Positions 35,019-44,665 of a stretch of DNA of 64,000 bases are shown here, piece by piece. The stretch is from positions 12,248 through 76,247 of the forward strand of contig DATKZY010000032.1 of the NCBI GenBank assembly GCA_035527715.1, given 5' to 3'. This stretch comes from DSUN01 sp035527715. Lineage in GTDB: Bacteria; Planctomycetota; PUPC01; DSUN01. Each line of letters begins with the position of its first letter. Position 1 is the stretch's first letter. The position numbers and the translations under genes are program-made. Below the pieces are notes generated by a model that saw nothing but the letters and a program-made list of their open reading frames with translations, was not told where the DNA came from and ran no database searches.

Positions 35019-35789
35019 CTACTCCATCTTCCGAATGCGCACTTCGATGCCCTTGTCGCCCGCCAGGAGCTTGGGGAGCTGGGCGGTGTCGGTCGCCCCG
35101 AAGTGGTAGGGGTAGAGGATGCGGGGACGGAAGGCTTTCGCGGCGTCGGCGACCATCTCGGGGCTCATGGTGTAGGGCAGGTTCATGGGGAGGAAGGCCA
35201 CGGCGATGTCCTTCAACGCCTTCATTTCGGGGATGTTCTCGGTGTCCCCCGCGACGTAGACGCGGGTGTCGCCGAAGGCGATGATGTAGCCGTTGCCGTC
35301 GCCATGCGGGTGGAAGGGGCCGCCGTCGGGACGCTTGTGGAGGATGTTGTAGGCGGGGACGGCCTCGATCTTGAGCCCCGCGACCTCGCGGGAGTCGCCA
35401 TTCTTCATGACGATGCCGCCCTTGACCTTCGCGGCGCACTTCTGGGTGAGGACGATGGCCGTGCCGTCCTTGCAGATGGCCGCGATGGCGGCGGGGTCCA
35501 GGTGGTCGCCGTGCTCGTGGGTGACCAGGATGATGTCGGCCTTCGGCATCGTCGCGTAGTCGGCTTCGGCCGACACGGGGTCCACGTGGATCGTCTTGCC
35601 CCCGAACGCGAACATCAGCGTGCCGTGGCCGACGAATGTGATCTTCAACTCTCCCGCGGACGTCTTGACAACATCGGTCTCGAGCATGGGGGGCCTCCTG
35701 TCCACATGTGCCGCTCCCGCGCAGCCCGCCAGTGCTGCGACGAGAGCCGGGATCCCGGCGACAATGCACGCCGCGCAGCGTCTCAGCAC
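35019..35789 (-). CDS. MBL-fold metal-dependent hydrolase, predicted lipoprotein
   Basis: 256 residues with a lipobox-like LAGC (20-23), so probably membrane-anchored outside the cytoplasm. The metallo-beta-lactamase motif HEHGDHLD (91-98) supplies metal ligands H91, H93, D95 and H96. VAGDTENIPEM and YPYHFG carry the later ligands, as in UlaG-like/YtnP-like hydrolases. The substrate is unknown. It starts at GTG 35789 after AGGGA, 7 bp behind the methyltransferase-PQQ gene, so it ends the three-gene operon starting at 41227. Confidence 0.85.
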   Translation of the reverse strand: MLRRCAACIVAGIPALVAALAGCAGAAHVDRRPPMLETDVVKTSAGELKITFVGHGTLMFAFGGKTIHVDPVSAEADYATMPKADIILVTHEHGDHLDPAAIAAICKDGTAIVLTQKCAAKVKGGIVMKNGDSREVAGLKIEAVPAYNILHKRPDGGPFHPHGDGNGYIIAFGDTRVYVAGDTENIPEMKALKDIAVAFLPMNLPYTMSPEMVADAAKAFRPRILYPYHFGATDTAQLPKLLAGDKGIEVRIRKME

Positions 35790-35796
35790 GATTCCC

Positions 35797-38700
35797 TCAC
35801 TCCTTTCCGCCGAAGCACAGGACCTTGCCGTCCACGGTGCTCAGGCACAAGCGGCCGTGGGCCGCGGCCAGGCCGTCCCAGACCACGGGCGCGTCAAGGG
35901 GGTACTCGGCGGCCTTGGCGCCGTCGTCCGCCGAGAGCACCCAGAGCACCCCGCCCTTCCGGCCCTCGTAGGCCGCGTGGGGATCGTCCGGCGGGATCTC
36001 GACCGGCATGGCTCCGAGGAACAGGAGCGATCCGGCCTTCAGCATCGCTCGCGCCCGCACCGGCAGGTCGCGACGCCATACGGTGTCGTCCGAGCGGTCC
36101 TTGGGAAGGGTGCGGAAGTCGGGCAGGGGCTCCTCGCCCGCCGAGAACGGCGCGTTTTTCCTCTTGAACAGGCTGTACTGCCCTGTCGCGTCGCCCTTGC
36201 GCTGGACGCCCCAGACGGCTTGGTCGTCATAGGCCATCAGCACGCCGGTGGGGACTGCGATCCCCGGATTCCACCTCCCTGGCCGGTTGACAATCCACGA
36301 GTAGGCGACCGCCACGCGGCTGAAGTCGCCCGTCCCCAGGACCCAGTGCGACCTGTGGTTCTCTGCATCGTCGAGCAGGCTGGAGGTCGAGAGCAGGTGG
36401 CGCGCCATCCTATCCTGCTTCTCCAGCCGGGCGCTGAACCGGGCCTGGCGCAGGAAGATGCTCGTGCCATCGCTGACGAGCACGTCGGAGGTCGCGCCCC
36501 CGGCCATGGAAAACGAGTCGCTCAGGTCGGGGGCGAGAAACGTCTTGTAGTCGGTCGTGTTCTGGGCGACCTTCGTGACGTGCTCGGGCTTCGCCTTGTC
36601 CTTGCCTTCCTGGTAGACGGGATGCCGGCTCTCGAAGTGGGCGCGGCAGACGACTGTGCCCGTCGCCGGGTCCAACCCGTACAGCTCGATCCCCCCGTCA
36701 ATCCAGGTGGACCGCCCGGCGGAGCAGTAGGCCACGCCGTCGAGGACGAGGACGCTGCCGTGCACGGGCCAGAGCGACTCGACGCGGTCGCAGGCCACCG
36801 TCCGCAGGTCGGCCGGGGCGGCGAGAAAACGCCAGACCAGTTCGCCGTCGGCCAGGCTCAGGCAGTGGACCCGGCCGTCGGCGCTGCCGAACAACACCCG
36901 GCCCGCGTGCACCGCGGGCGGGGAGTCCACGCGGCCCCCGCAGTCGTACTTCCAGGCCACGCGGCCGGTCGCCTCGTCCAGGGCGTACACGGCGTCCTCG
37001 TCGCTGGCTGCCACGAGCACCTTGCCGCCAGCGATCACGGGCGGCGTCAGGCGGCCCCCGATCTCCGCCTTCCACGCCGGCTCGAGCCTGGCCGGCAGCA
37101 CCGTGCCGGCGACCCCGCTGCGCAGCGGGTCGTGCCTGTACTGGGGCCACGACGCCGCGTCCGCCGCCGCTCCGACGATTGGCTTCCCGTACGCGGGCCC
37201 CTTCTCCAGGCGTTCGCCGTCCGGGACCCTGCGCGTTTCGGCGGCGGCCGCAGGCCGGTCGGGCGCGAGCGCCCAGAAGCCCTTCAGCAGCGACTCCATG
37301 TAGCAGCCGCAGGCGTGAGATGGGGCATAGAGGAGGCCGTTCGCGGGCATGATCCCGTACTGGCACGTGCCGCGGACCCAGTTGTTGCGCGAATGGCCGT
37401 CGCCCGCGAGGTCCATCATCTCGATGCCGCGCTTGCCGGTGAGGATGTAGCGGTCCGTGGCCTTCTCGCGGTAGCAGCGGTGGTGGTGGCCCGCCGTCTG
37501 GAGGTCCACCATCACCCGATTCGTCCGCTTGACCTCGCCCGTGCGGAGGTCCCGGGCCTCGCTGAAGTCCTGGACGGGGGGTGGCGCCACGGAGTCGCTC
37601 GTGTGAAGCCCCTGCCAGACGAGTCCGTCAATCACGAAGATGTCGAGGGGCGAGTGGAAGCCGCCGCCGGCCTTGCACGCCCAGAGCGTCTTTCCGGTGT
37701 CCGCCGACAGGGCGGTCAACTGCCCGGCCAGATTGGACAGCACCACGCCGTCGGCAACGACCAGCGTGTACCTGCCAAACGTCGTGCCGCCGCCCCCCTT
37801 CTTCTTTGCCCCCTTGGCGCCCGGCGTCTCTCCCGCCTTCCCCGAGGTCCACAGGGGCCGCCCGGTCGCCAGGTCGAGACAGGCCACGCCCTCGCCGACC
37901 TGGATGTAGGCCCTCCGGCCGTCCGAGGCGAGGGTCTCCGGCCGGAGAGCCCCGCCCGCGCCCGACCACGTCCATAGAACGGCGTCGGCTTCGACGCCGA
38001 TCGCGACGACCGCCTTGCGGTTCGGCAGCCTGAAGGTTCCCTTGAACTCCTCGTGCCCCGCGGCCTGCTCGGCCACGGGGTCGCCCTTCAGGACGAGCAG
38101 GATGCCGTTGGCGAGCACGATCTCCTCGGCCCCCGCGGTCGCGTCGAACGTTCGGAGGGTCTTGCCCGTCGCGGCGTCCAGTTCCGCGACCGGCTCGCTC
38201 AGCCCCAGGGGCGCGTAGACGCGGTCGCCGGACGCGACGAGCAGCCGCGTGACCTGCGGCGGCCCGGAGCGGAAGCGGAGCTGGTGCCACGTCCAGGAGG
38301 CCATCGGCTTGTCCCAGAGCCGCACGCCGCTGAAGGCGTCGCGGGCCACGAGCGACCATTTCCCCGGCACGCCCATGTTGGCCGACGTAGCCTGGTCAAC
38401 GATGTAGAACAGCCGGCCCTTCGCCGTCACCACGGAGCTGATGCTGCACAGGCGGTGATGGTTGCGTGCCCAGATGGGGCTGGCGAGCCACTGCATGTGC
38501 CGGGGCGGCCCGACGACCGTGTCGTGGGCGACGGCGTTGTTGTCGGGCCCGTGCAGGTAGTGGGTCCACTCGTCAATCGCCTTCGGCCAGGGCTTGACCG
38601 TCTTCGTCCACTCCTCGCCTTGGCGGACATATGCGACGCCGTTCGGCGCCAGCACGCGCATCACCTCGTCCATCGCGACCGCGCCGAGGCCCTCCGACAC

Positions 38701-39042
38701 GAGCAGGTTCACCAGGCCGTCAATGTAAGGCAGGCGCCGGCCGTCGAACGTGTCGGCCGACACGCCGCCGGACGCCCCGAGCGTGCGGAAGCGCGCCCGC
38801 GCCCGCCCGACGTTGGCCGGGTCGGCGTCGAGGCCGTGGACGAGGAAGCTGTCGCTGCCGCGCAGGGCAGCCGTGAGCGCCCCATCGCCACAGCCGAGGT
38901 GGACGACCAGGCCGCCTCGGACGCCCGTGGCCTCGAGGATCTGCCGCGCCTGGGCGGCTGCCTGCGGGTCGCCAGGACCCGCCGCGGCCACGAGGGAGGG
39001 GAGGAGGCACGCAACCGCAGCGAGCAAGAGTCTGGCAGTCAT
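35797..39042 (-). CDS. exported fusion of SAM-methyltransferase-like domain and PQQ-like beta-propeller
   Basis: 1081 residues with a clear signal peptide (MTARLLLAAVACLLPSLVAAAG). Residues 30-142 keep the Rossmann-methyltransferase order: motif I VVHLGCGDGALTAAL (46-60), acidic HGLDADP (69-75), VNLLVSEGLG (111-120) and VMRVLAPNGVAYVR (128-141). Residues 160-1081 are PQQ-like propeller blades (LDLATGRPLW, LSADTGKTLW, LDEATGRVAW, LSLADGELVW). SAM is not expected outside the cytoplasm, so the methyltransferase fold may be a degenerate binding module. ATG 39042 is favoured over 39057 because GGAG lies 7 bp before it. It lies 19 bp behind the GH gene. Confidence 0.82.
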   Translation of the reverse strand: MTARLLLAAVACLLPSLVAAAGPGDPQAAAQARQILEATGVRGGLVVHLGCGDGALTAALRGSDSFLVHGLDADPANVGRARARFRTLGASGGVSADTFDGRRLPYIDGLVNLLVSEGLGAVAMDEVMRVLAPNGVAYVRQGEEWTKTVKPWPKAIDEWTHYLHGPDNNAVAHDTVVGPPRHMQWLASPIWARNHHRLCSISSVVTAKGRLFYIVDQATSANMGVPGKWSLVARDAFSGVRLWDKPMASWTWHQLRFRSGPPQVTRLLVASGDRVYAPLGLSEPVAELDAATGKTLRTFDATAGAEEIVLANGILLVLKGDPVAEQAAGHEEFKGTFRLPNRKAVVAIGVEADAVLWTWSGAGGALRPETLASDGRRAYIQVGEGVACLDLATGRPLWTSGKAGETPGAKGAKKKGGGGTTFGRYTLVVADGVVLSNLAGQLTALSADTGKTLWACKAGGGFHSPLDIFVIDGLVWQGLHTSDSVAPPPVQDFSEARDLRTGEVKRTNRVMVDLQTAGHHHRCYREKATDRYILTGKRGIEMMDLAGDGHSRNNWVRGTCQYGIMPANGLLYAPSHACGCYMESLLKGFWALAPDRPAAAAETRRVPDGERLEKGPAYGKPIVGAAADAASWPQYRHDPLRSGVAGTVLPARLEPAWKAEIGGRLTPPVIAGGKVLVAASDEDAVYALDEATGRVAWKYDCGGRVDSPPAVHAGRVLFGSADGRVHCLSLADGELVWRFLAAPADLRTVACDRVESLWPVHGSVLVLDGVAYCSAGRSTWIDGGIELYGLDPATGTVVCRAHFESRHPVYQEGKDKAKPEHVTKVAQNTTDYKTFLAPDLSDSFSMAGGATSDVLVSDGTSIFLRQARFSARLEKQDRMARHLLSTSSLLDDAENHRSHWVLGTGDFSRVAVAYSWIVNRPGRWNPGIAVPTGVLMAYDDQAVWGVQRKGDATGQYSLFKRKNAPFSAGEEPLPDFRTLPKDRSDDTVWRRDLPVRARAMLKAGSLLFLGAMPVEIPPDDPHAAYEGRKGGVLWVLSADDGAKAAEYPLDAPVVWDGLAAAHGRLCLSTVDGKVLCFGGKE

Positions 39043-39061
39043 CGCCGATCTCCACATGGAA

Positions 39062-41227
39062 TTATTCCCCTGCCACCGCGCGAATGAGGTACCACACGGT
39101 TGGCTTGTCGAGGCGCAGTTCGACCCCCTTGTCGCCGGGGCGCGCCGCTTCCGCGGGGCCGAGGGGCGCGCTGGCGCCGTCCAGAGCCACCACCTCCAGG
39201 GCCGCGGCCCCGTCGCGCCGGCGAAGGAGGACCCGCCCCTTGACCGGCTCGATGCGCATCGGGGCGCGCCCCCAGTCGGCGAGCGTGTGGCGGCCCTCGG
39301 CCCACCGCATGCCCGTGTTGGCCACGCGAGCGCCGGCGACGAGGAGCATCCGGCCCGAGTCCTCGAGCGGCTTGTCGTCGAGGCTCGTGAGGAGGATGGA
39401 GCAGAAGGGATTGCTGACCTCGGCCGTGAGGCCGCCCGCGGTGCGCGCCGTCCCGCCCACGAAGCCGATCAGGGCCTGCGTGCGGCCGGTCGCCACGGTC
39501 ACGAGGCCCTGCTTCCCGCCGTGATGCCACGTCAGCTCACCCGTGTCCGAGACGATCGGGTCCGAAGCGTCGAGCTTCGGGTAGCCGCCCCCCTGCTGCT
39601 GGAAGGAGCGGATCCTCGTCGCGTGGACGAGGGGAATCGCCCGCGAGAAGCCGGGCGTGTAGAGCGGCTTCTCGGAGGTCGGCAGCCGCAGGCTCTCGAC
39701 GACCTGGGCCGCCGAGTAGGAGCGGGCGACGGTCTCGCGCGCTGCCGCCACGTCGGCCCGGTGGAACATGGCCGCGCACGCGGCGATCTGCGACATCTTG
39801 ACCGGGTCGGGCCGGATGTCGAAATGCCCCGGCCGCCGCGACGCCCACTCGGCGGGACCGGCGTGCTCGAAGGTGTAGAGGAAAATCCCGTCCCAGTCCT
39901 GGAGCAGCGCGTACGCCGCCAGGATCGGGATGCCTTCGGCGGCATACTCGCTCGGGAAGGGGTGGTTGACCTCGGACACCGTGTAGGGCTTGCCCGCCAC
40001 AGCCGTCCGCGCGAGCTGGACGACCGACGACTCGAGTGGCTCGTTGACCATGGGCGAGTTCGGGATCCAGAACCCGCGCTTCTGAGTCTTCGGGTCCACC
40101 ACGTACCGCGGGTGCTGCCAGTACACGTGGCCGTCCACCACGTCGAGCTTCGCGGCGGACGCGACGAGCGGGTAGCCGGTGCGCCAGTGGCTGTGGTCGC
40201 TGCTGGCGACGACGAGCGCCTTGACGCCCAGGCCCTTCAGCAGGCGGTCCATGCGCTGGAAGTAGCGGTCCTCCAGCTCCATGTAGAAGGCGGCCTCTGC
40301 GGCGAATCGCTCGGCGCTGGCCTTGGCGAACTGCTCGGGCTCGAGGCGCGGGATGGGCGCCTCGGCGCCGACCTTTGCCTCGTCGCGCCAGCCCTGGAGC
40401 TTGGCGGCCGGGTAGCGCTCGGCGAGCCAGTCGTTGAACTTCCGCGTCAGCAGCTCGGCGTAGTGAGGAGTGATGTCGCTCCACGTGCCTGGGTTCTTCG
40501 CCGTCTGCTTCCCGCGCAGGCGGCCGCAGAACCACGCTTCCACGACCGAATTCTCGTTCACCAGCTCCACGAGGGCGACCGCCGGCTCGTGGCGGTACTC
40601 CGTCTTCGTGTAGGGGTTGCGGTGCGTGAGGAGCTGCTCGGCGTACTCGCGGTGCAGCTCGGCGATCCGCTCGTCGAAGTACTGGAGCGCCTTGCCGAGG
40701 CCGATGGACTCGCGGTCCGCGACGCCGTCGGCCTCGCGGTAGACGCGGCCCACGTTGAGGTTGAGATTGGTGTAGATCCCGCGCCGCTTGAGCTCCCACA
40801 CGAAGCGGTCGAGACGGTCGAGCTGCGCGGCGTCGAGCCGGCGGGTCGTGTCGGCCCCAGGGGGGAAAACGCTGGCGCCCTTGCCCCAGTTCGAGTCCAG
40901 GAAGTGGAACCGCACGCAGTTGACGCCAAAGCGCGCGAGGTGGTCGGCCACGGCCGGGGCGTCGGCTTCCGTGGGAAAGCATGCCCCGCCCGTGAAGTTG
41001 ACGCCCCAGATTCGCAGCCGCCGGCCCGAGGGCAGGCACAGGTGGCCGTCCTTGACCTGCACAAACCCGTCCTTCCCCGCTGGCTTCTCGAGCAGGCTGG
41101 AGAGGTCCACCAGGGCGCGGCCGTTGTCGCGCCAGTCCATCGTGAAGGGCACCATGCCGTCATCCTCCGCAAGGCCGGCCGCGCAGGCGCACACGAGGGC
41201 GAGGAGAAGTGCTGCGGACTTCGCCAT
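39062..41227 (-). CDS. secreted clan GH-A glycoside hydrolase (GH5-like) with C-terminal beta domains
   Basis: 721 residues with a signal peptide. GVNFTGGACFPTEADAPAVADHLARFGVNCVRFHFLD is the start of the barrel. Acid/base E225 lies in ELVNENSVVE and candidate nucleophile E419 in YTVSEVNHPFP. Residues about 500-721 are beta-rich. Probably a retaining beta-glycosidase on an extracellular polymer. ATG 41227 has AGGAG 9-10 bp upstream. It is first in an operon with the methyltransferase-PQQ fusion and the MBL hydrolase. Confidence 0.83.
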   Translation of the reverse strand: MAKSAALLLALVCACAAGLAEDDGMVPFTMDWRDNGRALVDLSSLLEKPAGKDGFVQVKDGHLCLPSGRRLRIWGVNFTGGACFPTEADAPAVADHLARFGVNCVRFHFLDSNWGKGASVFPPGADTTRRLDAAQLDRLDRFVWELKRRGIYTNLNLNVGRVYREADGVADRESIGLGKALQYFDERIAELHREYAEQLLTHRNPYTKTEYRHEPAVALVELVNENSVVEAWFCGRLRGKQTAKNPGTWSDITPHYAELLTRKFNDWLAERYPAAKLQGWRDEAKVGAEAPIPRLEPEQFAKASAERFAAEAAFYMELEDRYFQRMDRLLKGLGVKALVVASSDHSHWRTGYPLVASAAKLDVVDGHVYWQHPRYVVDPKTQKRGFWIPNSPMVNEPLESSVVQLARTAVAGKPYTVSEVNHPFPSEYAAEGIPILAAYALLQDWDGIFLYTFEHAGPAEWASRRPGHFDIRPDPVKMSQIAACAAMFHRADVAAARETVARSYSAAQVVESLRLPTSEKPLYTPGFSRAIPLVHATRIRSFQQQGGGYPKLDASDPIVSDTGELTWHHGGKQGLVTVATGRTQALIGFVGGTARTAGGLTAEVSNPFCSILLTSLDDKPLEDSGRMLLVAGARVANTGMRWAEGRHTLADWGRAPMRIEPVKGRVLLRRRDGAAALEVVALDGASAPLGPAEAARPGDKGVELRLDKPTVWYLIRAVAGE

Positions 41228-41246
41228 AGGGGATGCTCCTGTCACC

Positions 41247-41275
41247 ATCATAGCCGCGGGGATGCCCGACGACAA
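41247..41275 (-). promoter_or_regulatory. promoter of the GH / methyltransferase-PQQ / MBL operon
   Basis: Minus-strand TTGTCG, 17-bp spacer, TATGAT, 20 bp before ATG 41227. A divergent TACAAT (41320-41325), with a weak TTGTGC 19 bp upstream, probably serves the cytochrome gene on the plus strand. Confidence 0.45.
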
Positions 41276-41387
41276 GTGCATTCCGCCCGGGAACTTGTGC
41301 GCCGGCAGCGGTTGTGTGCTACAATACGGCAGTGTCAATGCTCTGGGCCGAAGCGCGCTCTGGCGGCAGCGGAAGGGAGACGATGGG

Positions 41388-44294
41388 ATGAGGCGAGTGT
41401 GTGCCCCTGCGATGGCGGCCCTGCTGGCCTGCTCCGCCTTGTCGGCCGATGGAGCGGCGCCGGAGAACCTCGCCGGCAAGGCAGCGATCGCGAGCAATTC
41501 CGAGTACAGCGCCGAGTTCCTCGCGAAGTTCGTGGCCGACGGGAAGATCCCCGAGGGCGGGTGCCAGGAGGACCGCTCGCAGGTCTGGGCCTGCCAGGGG
41601 AGCAAGCACAGCCGCGGCGGAGCCACGATCACCTTCACCTGGCCCGAGCCCGTGGCCGTGGCCGAGATCGTCTACTATGGCCGCACCGGCATGGTGTGGA
41701 ACGAGAACTGGAAGGACTGGCAGCTCTTCCTCGACGGCGCCGCGAAGCCCGTGCAGGCGGGCCAGTTCAAGAGCGGCCACGGCCCGCAGCGCATCCAACT
41801 CAAGGCGCCCGCCACCATTCGCTCCTTCACGCTGAAGTTCCCGACCTCGTATGGCGGCCCCAACCCGGGTGCGGCCGAAATCCAGGTGTACGCCTCGGCC
41901 CCGCCGCCGGCGGCGCTGGGCAAGTTCTTCCCGCCACCCGGGGAACTCGCGGAATCCGAGGACCTGGCGGCCAGGCTCCGCGAGGGCCGGCTCGGCTTCG
42001 ACAAGCTGCTCGTCATCCACCGCCACGAGATGAACCCGTCGCACGTCTACACCTACCACTGCGAGGCGTACCGCCCCGGCGGCGCGCTCTACGTGATGGA
42101 TGTCAAGACGGGCGAGCTGGCGAAGATCGTGGATTCGCCGAACGGCCAGATCCTCGACTGCGAGTTGAGCTACGACGCGACCGAGGTGCTCTTCAGTTGG
42201 AAGCAGGGCGGGCGGGCCTATGGCGCGCAGTTCGACCGCTGCCTGCCGCCCGACCGCGAGCCCGGCCACCAGTACCGCATCTGGCGCTGCAAGATTGACG
42301 GCTCCGACCTCACGCCGCTCACCGACACCGAGAGCAACAACTTCAACGCCTGCTGGCTGCCCGACGGCGGCGTCGCCTTCCTCTCCGACCGCAAGCCCGC
42401 CTTCGCCTACTGCTGGGTCACTACGTCGCCCGTGCTCTACCGCATGGACCGCGACGGCGGCAACGTGGTTCGCCTGTCGGCGAACTACCTCAACGACTTC
42501 ACGCCCGGCGTGATGCACGACGGGCGGATCATCTACAGCCGCTGGGAGTACGTGGACCGCCCGGCCTGCCCCATCCAGAGCCTGTGGACCATCAACCCCG
42601 ACGGCACGGGCCTGAGCAGCTTCTACGGCAACCGCGTGCTCAGCCCGGGCACGTTCATGGAGGCCCGCAGCCTGCCCGGCTCCGACAAGATCATCTGCAC
42701 GATGGTCGCCCACAACGGCGCCTGCCGCGGGGCCATCGGCATCATTGACCGCTCGCGCGGCGTCAACGCCCAGGAGGCCATCCGCAACCTCACGCCCGAA
42801 GTGCCCATCGGCCGCGTGGACCAGGGCAGCGGCAACACCAGCCCCGTGCCCAGCGGCGGCCCCTACGAGAGTCCCTGCCCCATTGACCACGAGTATTACC
42901 TGGTCTCGAAGCGCGGCACGATTCTCGTGCGCGACTACGCGGGCCGCGAGCAGGCGACGGTGCTCGCGCCGCGCGACGGCATGGGCTGGTACTGCGCCCG
43001 CCCGGTCCGCGCGACCCTGAAGCCCCTCGTCCGCAACTCAAGCCTGCCGCCCGCGGGCGAGGCTGAGCCGCTCGCCACGCTCTTCCTCCAGGACGTCTAC
43101 AAGGGCCTCGAACCCTTCGTGAAGCGGGGCGAGATCAAGCAGCTTGCGGTGGTGCAGGAACTCGAGAAGAGCACCTTCTCCCCCCAGGCGAGCCGCAGCA
43201 ACTCGTGCATCGCCGCGTTCGGGTTCCAGTTCCCGCTCGTCTCGTGCGGCGCGACGTATGCGCCGAAGAAGCTCTGGGGCTACGCGAAGGTCGAGCCCGA
43301 CGGCTCGGCGTGCTTCAAGGTGCCGACGGGCATCCCCATCTACTTCCTGGCCCTCGACGCCGAGGGCCGCGCCGTGCAGCGCATGCGCAGCTTCACCCAC
43401 CTCATGCCCGGCGAGAAGCAGGGCTGCGTGGGCTGCCACGCCGAGCGCGAACACGCCAGCGGCAGCCCCCAGCTCACCACCGCCCTCGCCCGCGAGCCAC
43501 AGACCCTCGAGCCGCCCGAGTGGGGCGTCACCGGCTTCAGCTTCCCCCACATCGTCCAGCCCGTCCTCGACCGCCACTGCACGAAATGCCACAACGCTGC
43601 CCAGCAGCCGAAGGGCATTGACCTCAGCGGCGACCGCACCGACTTCTTCAACGTGGCCTATGAGCACCTCGCGCGGCAGGGCACGTGGGGCGAGCGCAAC
43701 ATCCACCTGCGCGGCGTCGGCATCGCCAGCCGCAGCGAGGGCCGCAGCCCCTACACGAGCTGGATCGCCACCATCAACGGCACCGAGTACAACGTCCTGA
43801 TGATCGAGCCGAAGCAATGGGGCTCGCCCGCCAGCAAGCTCACCGAGATCCTCCTCAGCGGCCACCCCGACGCCGACGGCAAGCCGCGCATCGCCCTGCC
43901 CCCCGCCGACCGCCGCCGCGTGTTCGCCTGGATTGACCTCAACGTGCCCTACTACCACACCGCGTCGAGCAGCTACCTCGAGAACATCGGCTGCCGACAG
44001 GTCTACCCGGCCAACCTCGACAAAACCCTCGCCGACGTGGCGAAGAGGCGGTGCGCCTCGTGTCACGCGGGCGGCAGGGTCCCGCGGAAGTTCTACACCC
44101 GCATCGAGAACCCCCAGCACAACAGCTTCCTGCTTGCTCCCTTGGCCAAGGCCGCGGGCGGCACCGAGGCCTGCGGCAAACCCGTCTTCGCCGACACCGC
44201 CGACCCCGATTACCGGGCCATCCTGAGCACCTTCGCCGCTGTCCGCAAGCTCCTCGAGCAGACCCCGCGAACCGACATGGCAGCGATCGAGTAG
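41388..44294 (+). CDS. HzsA-like multiheme protein: discoidin-like domain, beta-propeller, three CxxCH sites
   Basis: 968 residues with a signal peptide. About 20-180 is an F5/8 type C-like sandwich (NLAGKAAIASNSEYSAEFLAKF.. ITFTWPEPVAVAEIVYYG). About 200-600 is a TolB/HZS-alpha-like propeller (CKIDGSDLTPLTDTESNNFN, DGRIIYSRWEYVDR). The C-terminal part has three heme c sites: CVGCH (C680), CTKCH (C731) and CASCH (C889). The propeller-plus-cytochrome plan matches the hydrazine synthase alpha middle domain family, widespread in planctomycetes that are not anammox. No hzsBC-like partner is near. An exported electron-transfer or redox enzyme is inferred; the substrate is unknown. Confidence 0.8.
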   Translation: MRRVCAPAMAALLACSALSADGAAPENLAGKAAIASNSEYSAEFLAKFVADGKIPEGGCQEDRSQVWACQGSKHSRGGATITFTWPEPVAVAEIVYYGRTGMVWNENWKDWQLFLDGAAKPVQAGQFKSGHGPQRIQLKAPATIRSFTLKFPTSYGGPNPGAAEIQVYASAPPPAALGKFFPPPGELAESEDLAARLREGRLGFDKLLVIHRHEMNPSHVYTYHCEAYRPGGALYVMDVKTGELAKIVDSPNGQILDCELSYDATEVLFSWKQGGRAYGAQFDRCLPPDREPGHQYRIWRCKIDGSDLTPLTDTESNNFNACWLPDGGVAFLSDRKPAFAYCWVTTSPVLYRMDRDGGNVVRLSANYLNDFTPGVMHDGRIIYSRWEYVDRPACPIQSLWTINPDGTGLSSFYGNRVLSPGTFMEARSLPGSDKIICTMVAHNGACRGAIGIIDRSRGVNAQEAIRNLTPEVPIGRVDQGSGNTSPVPSGGPYESPCPIDHEYYLVSKRGTILVRDYAGREQATVLAPRDGMGWYCARPVRATLKPLVRNSSLPPAGEAEPLATLFLQDVYKGLEPFVKRGEIKQLAVVQELEKSTFSPQASRSNSCIAAFGFQFPLVSCGATYAPKKLWGYAKVEPDGSACFKVPTGIPIYFLALDAEGRAVQRMRSFTHLMPGEKQGCVGCHAEREHASGSPQLTTALAREPQTLEPPEWGVTGFSFPHIVQPVLDRHCTKCHNAAQQPKGIDLSGDRTDFFNVAYEHLARQGTWGERNIHLRGVGIASRSEGRSPYTSWIATINGTEYNVLMIEPKQWGSPASKLTEILLSGHPDADGKPRIALPPADRRRVFAWIDLNVPYYHTASSSYLENIGCRQVYPANLDKTLADVAKRRCASCHAGGRVPRKFYTRIENPQHNSFLLAPLAKAAGGTEACGKPVFADTADPDYRAILSTFAAVRKLLEQTPRTDMAAIE

Positions 44295-44509
44295 TGCCCC
44301 TCAGGAGCTCGCTCAGCGGGAGCCGCTACGTGGCGGTTGCTCGGGCGGGACTCCTCGCCGCCGCTCGGAGCGACCCGTCGAGGGAGCGCGTGCGCTTGCG
44401 CACGCGAGGCATCTCGATGAGACGGCATGACCCGTCGAGGCTTCAGCGCGTCCCCCGATCAAACACAGCACTCCGGCTCACCCCCATCTCTTTGCCCGCG
44501 CCGACGATT

Positions 44510-44535
44510 GTCGCGCTTTCGCGCGAAAGCGCGAC
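44510..44535. repeat. 26-bp perfect palindrome
   Basis: A perfect self-complementary sequence centred on GCGC between 44522 and 44523, with arms of the form GTCGCGCTTTCGC. It lies in the 1.2-kb gap after the cytochrome gene, where 44295-44665 otherwise shows only short stems and a direct repeat of GACCCGTCGAGG. Confidence 0.7.
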
Positions 44536-44665
44536 GGTCCCGCTGCCGCGATCCCTCTCGCCCCTGATTCCCCTGGCCCCATCCCCTTTTCTGCTCGCTG
44601 GAGACACGGCCTGAAGGCCGCACTACGAGCGCCACGATGGGCGCGGCCGGGGCGGGAGCTAGGCG

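Noticed and set aside
41388..44294. Evidence for anammox (hydrazine synthase)
   Set aside because: HZS-alpha-like propeller proteins are common in non-anammox planctomycetes, and no hzsB, hzsC or hdh gene is in the window.
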